A stretch of 64,000 nt of DNA from positions 136,072,171 to 136,136,170 of the forward strand of contig NC_084759.1 in the NCBI RefSeq assembly GCF_028858725.1, read 5' to 3'. Origin of the DNA: Colius striatus. Taxonomy: Eukaryota > Chordata > Aves > Coliiformes > Coliidae. The translations under genes were made by a program, and so were the position numbers. Below, one piece after another: positions 1 to 13,400 of this stretch. The number at the start of each line of letters is the position of its first letter. Within the stretch, counting starts at the first letter, position 1. The notes beneath the pieces were generated by a model that saw only the letters and a program-made list of their open reading frames with translations, was not told the origin of the DNA and ran no database searches.

Positions 1-3000
1 TAAAAACAATTAAGGAGCAATACCATTAACCACCTCAGCGGATGACAAGACATTATATTGTAGGTAAATTAGACGCATTAGCCATTAGTGACTCTAATAA
101 CAGTCTCATTCCTATTCTGATCACTTTGTAGTTCAAGATCAAGCAGTTTACCATCTGACTGACAGACTATGATTCGGTATTTGGCAGAGAGAAGATGCTT
201 CCAGAGCAGTGAGGTTGACTACCCTTGGCCACTAGTGCTTGAAATTTAAAGCGTGTTAATAGCAATAGCTTGCTAGTGGGCTGTGCTCAGCTCCAAATGC
301 CCCAAATTTGAAGGCTTCAAAGGAAACTGCATTCAGCTGACAAGAAGATTTGGACCAAGAGCTCTTTTAATAACCTCAGTTGTATCTTCAGGCTTTTTGG
401 GATCTGTCCTTCCATCTGAGCACCCAGGCAACTCTTGCACAGACACCCAGCAGCGGGACTCAGCACACTCATCACGCCAGGATTACTCATGAAAGTCGTG
501 TGCAGAGTCAAGGCTGCAAGCATGGTTTAAACATAGGCTCATGCCAGAGTCAAAAGCCTCATCCTGCTCATTTTGTTACTTCCACAAACTCTCTTTACTC
601 AAACCTGCAGTAAGGTGACATACACCTCAAAAGCAGCAATTTGTGGCTGTTTACACAGATATTTATGTTTGAAAAATGGTTATGTAAATCCATATTCAAA
701 CACAAAATTCTCATGTAAGTAAACCCATAAGCACCAGGACAGTCTGGGTTCTTGCTTAAGCACGATTTTACATGGATCAGACCTTAACACAAGGTTTCTG
801 GCCATATAGAGAGGAGGAGGAAGGAGCAGTATGGAGACTGAGAGTTACTGGCACTCAGTTGCCAGGGCTCAACCCAAATTTCCACTGATGTTTTACTTGA
901 GCCTGCCAAGTTACTCAGTGAAGCTGTCTTTGATTCTGGTACAAAGGGGGAATGGCATTTGTGATGTTTGAAAAGTCTGTTTTGATCAAGTTAATTACCA
1001 CAGGTGATAATCTACGGCCAGCAATAGAACTCCAGTGAGTTTACAGGAGGAGGAAGTAACAAAACCATCAGATGTTTTCTCTGCGTAACACAAACCTGGC
1101 TATTCAAACACATGTATGGTACCACAAATACTGTTATATACAAAAAAAATTAGTGTGAAAGTTTGCACTTTCTCATACAGACTTTTAGCACAGATAAATT
1201 CAAATTTATTCTTCAAAATGATTTAAAAAAAAAAAAAACCTACAATTGTTTGGTAATCAGACAGTGTGGCAGGAAGGCTTGGGAAAATGGTAAATAATGT
1301 CATTAATTCAATATATTCAATATACTAAATGCACTTAATATTAGGCTAAGATGGAAAGCTGAAATACTTCAAAGTCTGCACACAGAATTTCTGTGAAGCT
1401 CTATAGCTATTCCCCAGTTAAAATAGAGACTCACATTCATAGGCAGTTTCCAGCAGAAACTGAAATTTTGAGCTTTTATGGTGCTCTTGCATATAAAAAA
1501 GGATCATAGCAAAGAGTGAGACATTCATTTCTGTTAATCACCTCACAATATGCAGCAGCTTATCTGACGTGGACTTTAATTTCAGGACCTTCTACAGGTA
1601 TTAAGAAAAGCAAAATTATGCAGCAAAATTAGAGTTCTACAGTGCAATTATTTTAATAGTATACTTGCTATATATCTCCAGTGTATATTTCCCCTTCTAA
1701 TTTGTCTTTTTTTGAAGCAGACTGATTTAAAGCTCATTGTATTTAGTGCCATGCCAACTTATCAAGGGACACAGACAAGAAACAGTATCTCCTTTTAGTG
1801 AGAGAGACTCTCTTCAGTACCATCTCTGAGATAATCACTATGCTTAGGAAGTGGAAAAACATATGGGCAAGTGGAATAGTTGACAAGTCACACAGTTTAT
1901 GTTTCCAAACCATGTGGTGAGAATGGTCTAAAAACTGTTTTTTAAACTAAAGCTGCAGCAGCATTATCAGTCTTCAAACAACATTTGGTTTACAAACATG
2001 AAAAACAATACATCAAACTCCTACATCCATCAGGGTAATTGAAGAAAAATAACCAAAACCAAAAAAACCAGATCCAGCTAACCCCAAATATGGGAATCCG
2101 TGGCACAAGAGGCTGAAGGTGAATTAGTATCTGACTAGATCAACCTAGCATTAGTGTTTTGGGGAAAAGATCTTGAATCCATACCTCATTGTATTAAAAG
2201 GAGGATTTCTTACAGGCCTACTCAATGAGATGGTATTAATACATGCCCACTTAGCACCTCTCATTGCTTATATTTCCTGCAAGTTTCAGGAGCTAAGGGA
2301 AGAATGTGCTTTTGAAGAACTGCAAAGTTTCTTCTGTTATCCCAGCAGACAAGATATTAAGTGATTATACATCAGCTCCAGTTGATGACAAATGCAAGAA
2401 GAGAGAGTTGCATTCAAAAAAAAAATGAACATGAAATAAAAATGTATACCACTTTAAAAAAAAAGGAAAATAAGTTCCTTAGAATTTGGATCTGATTCAT
2501 TCCAATAGTTACTAAAGCCTTATTGCAGACAGTTTGATTACCACTCACTCTGATCTTTGATTTGCTCCTCAGAGGACAGGGAGAAAATCCATCATCCCTC
2601 CAGGAAAAGGAGGGAAATTGGCCTCTCTTGCAACTGTCTGTATTTTACCCAGACCATGCAAGAAATTTTCGGAGGAATGCAAATCTCCACGACACACGCT
2701 TTTAAGCCAGAGTCATTGAAAAAAAATAAAAACAAAAATCCTCCCCGCTGCAGGGACCTGGTTCTCCACCGCTATCGGATGTGGCACCCTGTCTGCAGCA
2801 TTCCTCTTCTCCTGTGCGGCTGAGGAAGGTGAAAAGGGCTCCAAGGATTATCGCCATTTCCCAGCCGCGTCAAAATAAAAGGAAAAGGTGCCTTTTCACG
2901 TGGTTTCTATAATAAATTGCGGAGTCAAGAACCAGCACGGAGCTTCCGAAGCGTTCCTCGGAGTGGGGATGCTGACACGAACGAACATCCACGTCAAGCT

Positions 3001-3477
3001 CCCCTTAGGCATCCCTGGGAGACCCACAAGCCTAGCTCTCCCTGGCAGCACGCCGGCAGTCACAATCCGTAAGCGAGGCGAGGCTCCAAGCCCCTTGCTT
3101 TGTTAGCAGCCAGAGGGGCTGCCGGTGCAGCAGTGCTCCCGAGAAGCATCCCATTGTGCCCGCAACACCGCAAGCCCTGATCAGAAACCTAAGCCCTCCT
3201 AGGAAAAGCATCCAAGGTGGGTTCCTTTCCCTACCTTCATCCCCCGCGCCGAGCCCCTTCTCCTCCCCGCAGCAAACACCCAAAAAGTTTTGCTGGGCAA
3301 GAGGGGCCCTTCCCACCCATCGCCCGCTGGGACAAAGACAAAGGATCGGTGAGGAAAAAAAAAAAAAACCTAAAGTTTGAGGCTTGTCGGGGCTGGGATC
3401 GCGCCCGGCGGGATCCCTGCCGCTGCGGGCGGCCGCCCGCCCGTCCCCGGCCGCCCTTGGGCCGCGCACGGCGATAC
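1..3477 (-). other. ST8SIA1: ST8SIA1 intron 1 (3' part beyond the window)
   Basis: This is intron following coding exon 1. I looked on the minus strand for the next exon, which should begin with Gln-Met-Glu-Asp-Cys-Cys after the split Arg/Lys codons, and did not find it. Human intron 1 is very long, so this is expected. Short open frames near 283-613 and 2557-3106 have no recognisable product. Confidence 0.8.
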
Positions 3478-3716
3478 CTGAACAGCGCGACTGCAGTCTG
3501 GTTCCTCCTCCACGCCTTGCCCTGCTGCAGCAGCACCCCCTGCACGATCTCCTTCTCGTCGGGCAGCCGGTACACGGGGAAGACGTATAGCCAGCAGAGC
3601 ACGAAGATGCCCAGGGCGCTAGCCCCCACGGGCAGGCGGGTGCGCGGCCACTTCCACGCCAGCCCCGCCATCCTCCTCCCGCAGCGCCGCCGCGCCGCCG
3701 GGCCGCGCTCCGGCAT
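3478..3716 (-). CDS. ST8SIA1: ST8SIA1 first coding exon (GD3 synthase, N-terminal part)
   Basis: This exon encodes the first 79 residues plus two bases of alpha-2,8-sialyltransferase 1, the Golgi enzyme that adds sialic acid to ganglioside GM3 to make GD3. The sequence shows a short basic N-terminus, then WKWPRTRLPVGASAL, a membrane segment at about residues 33-49 and a stem beginning VYRLPDEKEIVQGV. This agrees with my memory of human ST8SIA1 nearly residue for residue. A sequon, NQT, lies at residue 72. The layout is that of a type II Golgi glycosyltransferase. The exon ends in CAG followed by donor GTATCG, with a split AG/N codon that fits the family's Arg there. I chose the ATG at 3714-3716 because the 16-residue stretch before the second Met (3669-3671) has the same length as in human. 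The sialylmotif exons were not found and should lie before position 1. Confidence 0.96.
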
Positions 3717-3745
3717 CAGGCCCGCGCCATGCGGCGCCCGCAGGC

Positions 3746-3770
3746 GGGGACGGGGACGGGGGTGGGGGGG
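3746..3770 (+). promoter_or_regulatory. G-quadruplex-type G-tract cluster beside the ST8SIA1 start codon
   Basis: Four plus-strand G runs of 4, 4, 5 and 7 bases are separated by loops of 2, 2 and 1 bases, fitting the usual intramolecular G-quadruplex pattern. The cluster lies 30 bases upstream of the ST8SIA1 ATG on the template strand, so the mRNA leader would be C-rich here. Folding and any regulatory effect are inference. Confidence 0.6.
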
Positions 3771-4480
3771 CCCGCCTCAGCCCCGCCGCCGCCCGCGTCT
3801 TAAGCCCGGCAACCCGCCGGCCGCCCTCCGCCCGCCGCCATCGCCACCCAGCCGGCCGGGGGGACGCCGGGCCCCGCGGGCGTCGGGTCTCCGTCCGGGG
3901 CTTAGGCTGCTGCCGCTCCGCCGCAGCTGGCTCCTCTCTCGGCGCTGGCGGCTGCCGCCCTTCCTCACAGTCATTTGGTCCCTCGCTTTCCCCGCCAGAC
4001 GATGCTACGCCGCTCCCCGCCCTCCCTCCCTCCGCCTCCCGCCGAGCCCTTTCGCTAGCTCGCTCGCCCCCCCTGGCTCACAACCGCGCTGCGGACGGCC
4101 CCGGTAAATTTCCAGCCTGCCCCGGTCGCGGACTGCCTCGCCCCCCGCCGCGGGAGCAGCAGGTTGGGGGGAAACGGCGGCCGGAGAGCCGACTGCTATG
4201 GGGCTCTGCTCCGCCGCCGCTGCCCCGCGACCCGGTTTCCCCGCGCTTGCCCCCAGGCACCGGCCGAGCCGGAGGGGAGCGGAGGGGTGTCGGTCCCCCA
4301 GACCCTCCCTGCCGGTGCCTCACTTCGCTCCCGGCAGCGTCAGCCCCGGCGGCGGCCGCGCTGCTCCGCTCTGCTGCGCGCCCTGGCGGACAGCGACACC
4401 GGCCCCGCACCGCATCTCCCCCCGGACGGAGCCTGCCGGAGCGAGTCACGCCTGGCGGATCCCCCGCGGTTAGCCCCAGG

Positions 4481-7400
4481 GCCAAGTCAGGAGCCGGGAT
4501 CACCGTGCCCTGTTGGCCAAAGTACATTCCATACAGTTGTTTTTCGGATAATTTAGCAAAACGGGGACATACGGCAAACTGAAAAGAAGAGCGTGCTCCA
4601 GCCAGCAGCACCGTTACCAAAGTAGCGGCTCTGTGTCTCTAAGACTCACTTAGGTCTTTGAAGAAAAGACACTGGGGATTATACCCTGGGGTGGGACATG
4701 GGCAGTTGCTAGGGCATCCCAGACTGGTTAGTTGTCGCTGAAGTTCCTTGTGCATAAGAGAGAGGGCAGAGAGACCATTCATAAGCCAAGAAGCAGCAAT
4801 GTGAGCCTTGCAGACCTGTGGCAATGCCTGGCTCAGGTTTCCCATTGCGAGCCCACCGCCTGCCCCACAGGAGGAGAGTCTTATGTATGTGGCCCTTAGC
4901 CCTCCAAAATCAGCAGAGAGAGTGTGGTCATTTCATGGTGACAGAATGACTCTGAAAGCACCTCTCTGTGCTAACTGGGTAAGCTGAAATATAGAAGATT
5001 TGTTCAGCTTCTCTCAGTGAGGATCTCAGAGAAAGTCTCCAATTTCACAGGCCAGTCTCTAGTCCCTTGCTATTGCATGAAAGGCAAATTCAGCCTGGGC
5101 TGATATGGTCAGTTTGTGTTCAGCTTCTCAAGACACACCTATCAGACTCATTGAGAGATGTTGGAGTCTCCCACAGCACTCTAGAAGAGTTTTGTATGAG
5201 TTAGCAGCCAGATGCTTTCCAGACTTTCAGGAGAGACTTGACTACTTCAGACGCTTTCAGGATTGCGTGGTAGCTAGGGGATGGCTTTGAGCACTTTAAA
5301 CCCAGAAGACTTGAGGTAGCAAGGAGAGACTGATAGCCTTGCAAGACAAGGATTAGCTTCTGCCTGAGTCAAGGCATGTCAGCACAGCACATCTTGCAGT
5401 GACCTTGGTGGGCCATGGGGAAGGAATCGCTACCGAGCTGACCTACTAAAAGGCCATCATTAGTCACCAAAGGGTGGTAAAAGAAAAACCTGTGCATTAA
5501 TATTCTTGCCGTAGCAATTAGAGATTCAGTCAAGCAACTTCTGAGTTTGAAGAGACAACCCCAAATTCCACAGTTCTTTCTGCCAATGTCCAGAACTTTC
5601 CCTGAAGGGGAAGTTTTGAAAAAGTGTTGGGTGAAGGAAGGAAGGCAAATGAGAAAGTTTGTCACAGTTAGTTTAGTATGTCCTGACTGTAAGGTAGCAA
5701 TCAAATAATCATAAATACTAGCTGGCTGTTTAGAAAGCATTTTCAGCTAGAGATCTCAAACAGACACTACTTAGTTCTCAGGAAAAAATAAACTCAGAAA
5801 TCTCAATGTGCTTTCAGTACTCGAGAGGAGCGAAAACATTCCCTCCTTCACAGTGTGTTGCTGTGTAGAAATATGCACTGACAAAAATAATATTAGCACA
5901 GCGATGTCTAATGAACACAAAAATGCCAGAAACTTGTAATTGCATAAGAAATACCTTTTACGTTCATATCTGATATGCTAGAGCTGTCTAGAGCTTTAGA
6001 GCTCTTTTCTCTGGACAGAATGGGAAAAGAAATTGAGCAAAGTATTTTGGCCGGTCTCTGACAAAGATACAAAGAATATTTTGAGCAGGATAAATATTTG
6101 CATTTTGGTGAGGAAGCTATTTACCAACAGTAAAACAAACCAAAACCGATTCAGTCACCTCTATTAAAAACAAACAGAACCAATCATTCTCTGGAGAACA
6201 ATTCACAACATAGATAAATAGACTCCTAAAAAGTAAAAACAAATAATAATAATAATGACAACTGATTTGAAATATGCAAAACTGTATCCTAAATTAAGTT
6301 TTGCCTCTTTGCTCACCTTTAGTTGAGAAGAGGGACAAACCAGAGGCTCAGTGTTCCTTGGGAAACCAGAAAGTGGAAAAGAACAAGTGTAAGTGGGAAT
6401 GACTTCACTGGAAAGGAAACTTCACTTCAAGGAAAGTTATTCCTTCACTGCCCAAACTGCTTACAATTAAGTAAGTCAAAATAAAAAACAATTATTTGTT
6501 TATTTCTTCAGTAATGTAACCCCTCTTACAGCAAAATAGGGAGAGACTGTTTCTTTATTAAAGGACTTTTACTCTTGCACAATGAGCCACAAGACTTTGG
6601 GATATCTTTTATTTGTGAACCTGGGAGATATTCCTAAGCATTTCCGCTTCTTTTTTTTTTCTGAAGATATTTCAGCCTGAAACCCCCTGGCTCCTCACTG
6701 GATTTATCACAGTCTGTGGTCTGTCTAGTGCCATGATCATCACCACATCTTGCCACCCTAAAGGAGCCAGGTGGGTCAAGACAAAGATGAGGCAGAGCTT
6801 GTTACATTGCTGCTGACTTGTCATGGGGAACTGAAAATACCAGCCTCAATCTGCTCTCATACAGGTGGAAATCACAGATACACCAGGACAAGCTCAAACC
6901 CAGGTCTTTTACTATATAGTCAAATCTGTTTCTAGGCAGCGTTATCAGTTTCTGTCTTTTCCCTCTGTGAGTGAGCCCTGAAGAAAAGTGCACCGGTGCT
7001 TTCCACTGAGAATAACAGTTCCAGGTGGAGAACAAATAGAAGGTAAGAATAAACTGCCAAGTGTTAACCTTGCTTTCAATCAGTCTAAATTACTACAGTG
7101 TTGATTTGCAATCATTGAGAAGATGTAGAGACGTAGTGATCAACAATCCATGTCTTTAAATCAAAGCAGAACATTGAAATACAGGCATGATTCTTCTCTG
7201 TTGTACTCCATTTTAGTGAGATTTGAATGGTGAGATTTAACCTTCCTCCCATTACTGTGGTCCCAAGTGAAATGCCCAGGGAGCAAGGCTAGCTATTCCA
7301 GGCAGGGTTCAAATGCAGCTCTACTGCAGCAACAGCAACAAAAATGGTGTTGAGAAGTTCCTTTAAAGACCAGCACCAGAAAAGCAATGAGTGAGAACAC

Positions 7401-10400
7401 AGAGTTACATGCATTTTAAACACTTGGAAGAAATAGTTTGACTATCCACCAATCAGAAAGAACAGAGTGTTGTGCTTTTCTCGGTTTCACTCTAAAACAC
7501 ATTGACAGAACTCTTCTCTTGTTTTCTATTGGCTATTTATTTGCCATAGACACGTCAGGACTTTTTCCTTCCCAGAGGATAGGTACATCCTGAACCCAAC
7601 CATCCTCCTGTTCCACCAGCTTTGCGATTCCCCCTCTGCCCCTGAAGCTGGATCTGATGCCCTGCTCAGGTGCTTCACACTGCTGCTGTAGCTGGGACAG
7701 TCCTGCTCAGGAGAACAGGGCAAAGACCTTTCCAAGTGTTAGTCACACCTCCTCTTTTCTTTACTCCCAGACCAAAACACAAATGAAGATCAGAGCTGCA
7801 TCCTACATGAAACCTTTGGTACCTTGTATTTGCTTTCTTTCAGGCCCTCTCAATTCTAAAATAACAAGACTTTTCTCCTCCACCTCAGTACCCCACTCAC
7901 TTTCTGCTCTGCAGAATTTAGCAGAGGAGTTGCATTGGGATCGGCTTTCAGGCTATGGCATGTTGGTGAAACTGTTGTCATTCCAAATACCTACAAGGTA
8001 AATCTGTTACCTTCCAAATGCACTCAGTTAGCACCTGACTAAAATACCTTGCTTTGTGCTTTGCCCTCAGTTCTGCAAACATTGCATGCTCCATTCATAG
8101 AGTCTATCTGAAGTGAGCTGAAAAAAAAAACCCTAATCTGTATTTAGTGTCAAATGGCAGCCGTTATTCCTCACTGCTATAAATACTCAGTGTTCCTTTG
8201 GTATGTGCTTTGACCAAATGTGCAACAGCAAAATATTTGGAAATGGTTGCCTGCCTGCGGTATTATTGTAGGTCAGCTTTTGTGTGGTGTCGCCTTCAAA
8301 CAGGCTGATTTCTCTGCATTCCTCCTATTGATAGAGTTTGAAAAAACTGGCATTGAATCTCACTCTGTAAGAATAACACAAACAGTGTGAATGCCTTTAT
8401 GAATGGACACACGGTTGCCTGTACAAAGACCTGTTGGCAAATTCCCATAATGCTGCTCCCTACTAGGATTTAGTCTGGAGTTCTGTTAAAACCACCAACA
8501 AATGTGTATTCTCACTGATAAAGCATTTTAAGCCCCTGATATGACAGTTTTGTATAATCCTATTGGAGGGGGAGAGTTATAACTACAACCAAGTACAATG
8601 TTGAACTAATTATTCCTGTAAAAGCATAGTGTCCAAAAGCTAATCAGTTTTTTACCTGGCTGTATCAGCCAGCCTTCAAAAAAATACTACAAATTTTGTC
8701 ACACTTTGTTTTCCTTCAGCTGTCATGCTGTAATAATATCATTACTGTGACAACATCTACAGTCATCCTTCCAGCTGCAGAGAGGAGTCAGAATGCACAA
8801 GGAAGATGCATAAAATGGAGAAAAAAAAAAAAAAAGGATCTCAGTGATGAAAGACAGGGTTCATTCTCTAAAATGGAGAAACTCTTTTACAAGAAGCCTT
8901 GAAAAAATTTTTGAAATATCTTTTTATGTGACCAGTGATGTTAGCTGGTAACAAGGTGGAACAAGGAGTAAAAACATCCAGCACTAATGGAATGTATCAA
9001 GCCGTTAGCCATAGGCACTTTGCTTTCTGGTTTTGAAGGAAATAAGTTTTTCTCATAAAATAGAGGAACACGGGCAATTTTTTACAACTTTGCCATCAGT
9101 GCTGTACGTCATTACAATAACTCTAGGAAAGCCGTAAAGACCAGAGTTCTGTCCTGAAGCACAGGCTTCAGGATACACCTTCAACACATTTTAGTATATG
9201 TAAAAGTGCCTGTGAAAGATTTCGGTTGGTGGGAGCACCAGTAAGGTGAAGATAAGTACAGTGAAATTCAGAGTGAAATTCTGCCATGTGCAATACAAGA
9301 AGTTCACTTTCAAAATCAATACATATCTGTTCACAGTGCACATCTAAACCTTTTCCTCATACCCATAATACAGATACTAAGACAATTAGCATAGTTATCC
9401 AATAAGATGAGTACAGTCCTTAAAGGGTTTGATGTTCGGCCTGTTTGGGTCCAGTAGGTCTAGTCTGTTGTGGCAAAAGGAAAGAAATGTGTTTCCAGCC
9501 CAGACCACCGCAACAGTTACTACTGAAACCCATCAGAGCCTAGAAGAAGCTCTGATCATAAAGTTTACTTCCTCCAGACTGAGAGATCAGTTATGAAGAA
9601 TGGCTGTAAAGCTGCAGAGAAAAAAAATCTGCAATGCATATGTGAACATATGTTACTGGAGATAGATGGATTTGTCAGCCTCTGATGGAATTCTCCCATA
9701 GGGAAAACCACCTGTGGACACGCTGCAGTGAGTCTGAAGCCCTGTGCAGATTTCTGAGCTGTGTAACAAGCCACAGTGAAGTTAAGGGGTTTACTTTACA
9801 ACGAGAACAGCTACTCAGAAGTGTAAAGGAGCTTGCTGGATTGGTATAAATTACATATTAGAACTGCCACACTACATATATTGTGTCTGGAAGACTCCTA
9901 TTTTATTACATACCATTTAAAATGGAAATAAAATGTGCCTAAAAATAACAATGAAACATGCACATGCCCATGCATGCAAACTTCCAGCAAATCTCTTAAG
10001 CAAGCAGGCGCTTCCCTTGGTAGAGGAGTTCCTTTTCTGGAGAGACTCAGACAGATTTTGACTTCATGTCTGACATTTGCTGAAATTTCCATTTGAGCTG
10101 TTGCTGTCAGGAAGTCATCACTCATAGTTCACTGTTGTTTGAGGATTCCTGTTCATGAGAAGGTCACATCTGACATAGAGAGGGACATAATAAATTTGGT
10201 CTTAAAAAGAAGTAAATCCCTCTAGAGTAGGATGAAGTGTATGAAAGAAAAGAGAGAGGAAAAATCTTGTCGATGTCATCATCTTCCCACAACAAATGAT
10301 CCTTAGCTATTCTTTGGGAGAAACGTGAATTTGTGTGAGGCAGCAGAAGTCCTCCTCTGCTTCTGAGACTGAGAAGTAACAGTAGGTGTAGTTTATGTGG

Positions 10401-13400
10401 ATCATACTTGTGTACAATAATGACATGAATACACAGGAACCAGAACCAGTACCTCTGCAGAAACTGTGCAGAAATTGCCGAGTTCTGTGCAGAGATAGGG
10501 TTGTGTTTCAGACTTCTGTTAGACAAGTTTCTCATTAGCCCGTTTATTTAGGGCAAAATTTACATACTGGCCTCAGAACACTTTTTCCAAGTATAATAAT
10601 TGAAACATCTATATACAGAAACCAGAACCAGTAGCTCTTACATAGGCTTCTGAAAGGTACTTTTTTCCAGAAGAATCTTATCATCACCCTTATTTAACAA
10701 GGAGAAATAGAAAAGACCTGAAAAGCCTTGACTGCTGAAGGAGCTCAGTTTGTAAATGATGTTTCTTCAATCTTTGTTGGTGCTATAGGACATAAATTAC
10801 AGAGAAATTCATCTGTAATTCAAATCCTTGAGTGCACCAACAGCTAATAGCAGCTAAGTGCTTCAAGATTATCATGAATATTTTCTTGAGGCCTCTGAAT
10901 TTATGCAGTATCACTTCATTGGAACCCAGATGCTTCCTGAAAATGTGTTTCTTCACAAATAAAATGAAGGTAAGAGCAAATCTCAGCATGGAGATTGTCC
11001 ACCAATGGACAGAGATTAAACTGGAAAAATAATAATATCTCATTTTCTGTGCTAGGTGACAGTACAAGTCACTAGTGAAGGAGAACAGAAGTATCTTGTG
11101 ACTTAAAAAGGTTTACAAGAAAAGGCAGCCTCATACAGAAGTCCTCAGTGTTGCCCAAAAAGGTTGTCAACATATCTTTTAAAAGCAATTAAGGACTTGG
11201 GAACTACCGCTAGTGCAACCTGTACGTTCCTTTGGTGAACTATCACAGCAGTCTTTTCACAGTTGTTACTTTCTGTGATCTTGCCAGCACCACCCACGTT
11301 ACATGCATTCTAGACACACAGGAATCTTAAGTTCTGGAGCTTGGTCATGTTTATTTTTCTCTAATGACTTATTCAAATGTGGTTGGCTTTAAAAACACTT
11401 CAAAGGCCATGCTTTCACTTTGGTTAGTTCTGCAAAACATTTGAAAGGCAAGGAAATAAAACTTTACTTTCTTAAGAAACACAGGAGAGGGATTACTTTG
11501 TCTTACAAAATGTCACACTGTGGTGTCTGTCATCTAGAAGACAAGTTTCACAAGTCATTAATTCAACCAGATGGTGTTGTAGAGTCTAATAGGTAACATA
11601 AACTGTCTGAGAATGTAAATACCAACAAAGGTAGGGGTTTTATTTTCAAACACGACATACTTTTCAACCTCCCTATTCACTTTGTGGGAAAGGTGACATC
11701 AAACATTTTAACTTATATTTTTAACATTATTACTCACACAATAATATTGCAGGCTCTCTGCTTGTGTGTCATCTGCTCATGTGTCCCCTTAGACCAAGAT
11801 GACACTTAGTTGAATCAACATTGACATCTCCTCTGCTGAACTGGAAGGGCCAGAATATAGATAAGCCTATAAAAAATGTCTGAATGCCAAACACATTCAA
11901 TGACACATTTGTCGTTCAAAACCCAATTATTAGAATAAAGTCCTTATTTGCATAGTACAATGTGGTTTTATGGACTTGAAGATTCAAACAGACCTTATAA
12001 TCCTGAAAAGTGTTATAAAAGAAGCAAATACATTGTGAAGTGCTACATAGGATCTGTTCCACAAATGAAGACAGTGTCTCTTTCCCCTGGCTGCTATGCT
12101 CAGCCTGAGGTTCAAAAAGGAAGGGACTACCCAAAAAGCCTGTGTATTAGTACCTATCATAACTAGCTTAGAGAAATACAACAAAAAGATGAGGTTGACT
12201 GGCAAAGTTCAGTAACTGAACTTCCATTTTCCCTCTTCTCTAAGTTCCTTGGTCACAGCTGGGCAGACACAATTGCTCAACCACCGCTGGGAAGTCTGTG
12301 CTCATGAGATTCTCAACCCAGCAGTGTCTGGAAAAGCTTTAAAATGTAGGCCACTTAATCAAAGTGTATGAAACCACCAAGCTTTTTGATGTCAGGACAC
12401 TAGGAAGCTCTAAATTGCAGTGAAAGCTTTATTCATCGTTACCATAACCACAAACTGAGGGGTGAAAAAAAAAAACAAACCTGAATCTTTCTAGAATTGT
12501 TCCTCTACAGAGAAGGAAATAAAATTTAAAACATTATCTATGAATCCTTAAAAAGCAGCTGCCTGTACTCTGAAGAGTATAAAAGTGAAAGAGCCTGTGA
12601 CTCCAAGTAAACAGTCGAAACAAAGAAATATCCATGGTATGTTTCTCTCAGCTGATACTGAATTCTCCAGATACTTGCCTCAGACTTCTAGTCTTGAACT
12701 GGGCTTAGATTTGACTTCTGTTTCTGGTTCATGAGTATAAAGATGAGCTCTCACTACTCCTGTAGTGATCACTTCTGGTCGTTCTGGTGGTGTCTGTGCT
12801 GAAAGTCAGTGCGATCATCACCTACTCTCTGTTCCCAAGCAAGAGATGAAGGGCATGCCAAAGAGGTTTTATTACAATATCAGTTGCTACGCTGCCCTCC
12901 CTGTCCCAGTGATCATGATTTATGGCAGCTAATGCCAGAAATGGATGAAACCTGTCCTTGGAAAGGCCTGAGACAAGCTCAGTGCCTAAGCTGCTGGCCT
13001 CCAAAGGGGCCTGAGTGATTGTATGGGCTGTGAGCTGGCTCAAGCTGTAGAAGGGAATTTTATCTCCCAGTCCCAGCTGTTGTAGCTTTGTGACAGTAAG
13101 CCTTATTTGACATTGCAGTGTCCCACTAACAGCAGAAGAAGTGTTTCCAAAGGGTGATACTACTAAGTACAAATCTGGATATCAAGCACCTCCTTCCTTC
13201 TGTAGGAAGGGAGAGCGTAAGAAAGGATTTTTAGTAGGAAAATGCACTCATATGCTCGAGATTTATGGCAAACCTGAAAGCCTCTCTTCATCAGCAAAAA
13301 AGAAAACACAACTCTGCCCACATGTAGTTACATACTGTGGATTTAACTGTCAAAATACTTCCCACAGCTAAAACCCAGAGGAGAGCCATATTCTTTACTG

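Larger units (their letters stand above)
3240..4480. promoter_or_regulatory. ST8SIA1: CpG island, presumed ST8SIA1 promoter and 5' UTR
   Basis: G+C and CpG density rise sharply from about 3240, peak between 3390 and 4480, then fall to the AT-rich background. The island covers coding exon 1 and the roughly 750 bases upstream of its ATG on the minus strand, as expected for a TATA-less vertebrate promoter. The long open frames on both strands here follow from the low stop-codon frequency of GC-rich DNA. I cannot place the transcription start exactly. A divergent plus-strand transcript is possible, but no exon for one can be shown. Confidence 0.85.

Noticed and set aside
3217..4107. 296-codon open frame on the plus strand through the CpG island
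   Set aside because: It is antisense to ST8SIA1 exon 1 and rich in Pro, Arg and Ala, as expected from GC-rich DNA lacking stops. No domain is seen.
4078..4620. 180-codon minus-strand open frame upstream of ST8SIA1
   Set aside because: Low-complexity translation of the CpG island with no recognisable motif; it overlaps several equally long frames on the other strand.
7657..8001. 114-codon plus-strand frame in intergenic DNA
   Set aside because: No motif, no upstream promoter features and no match I recognise.
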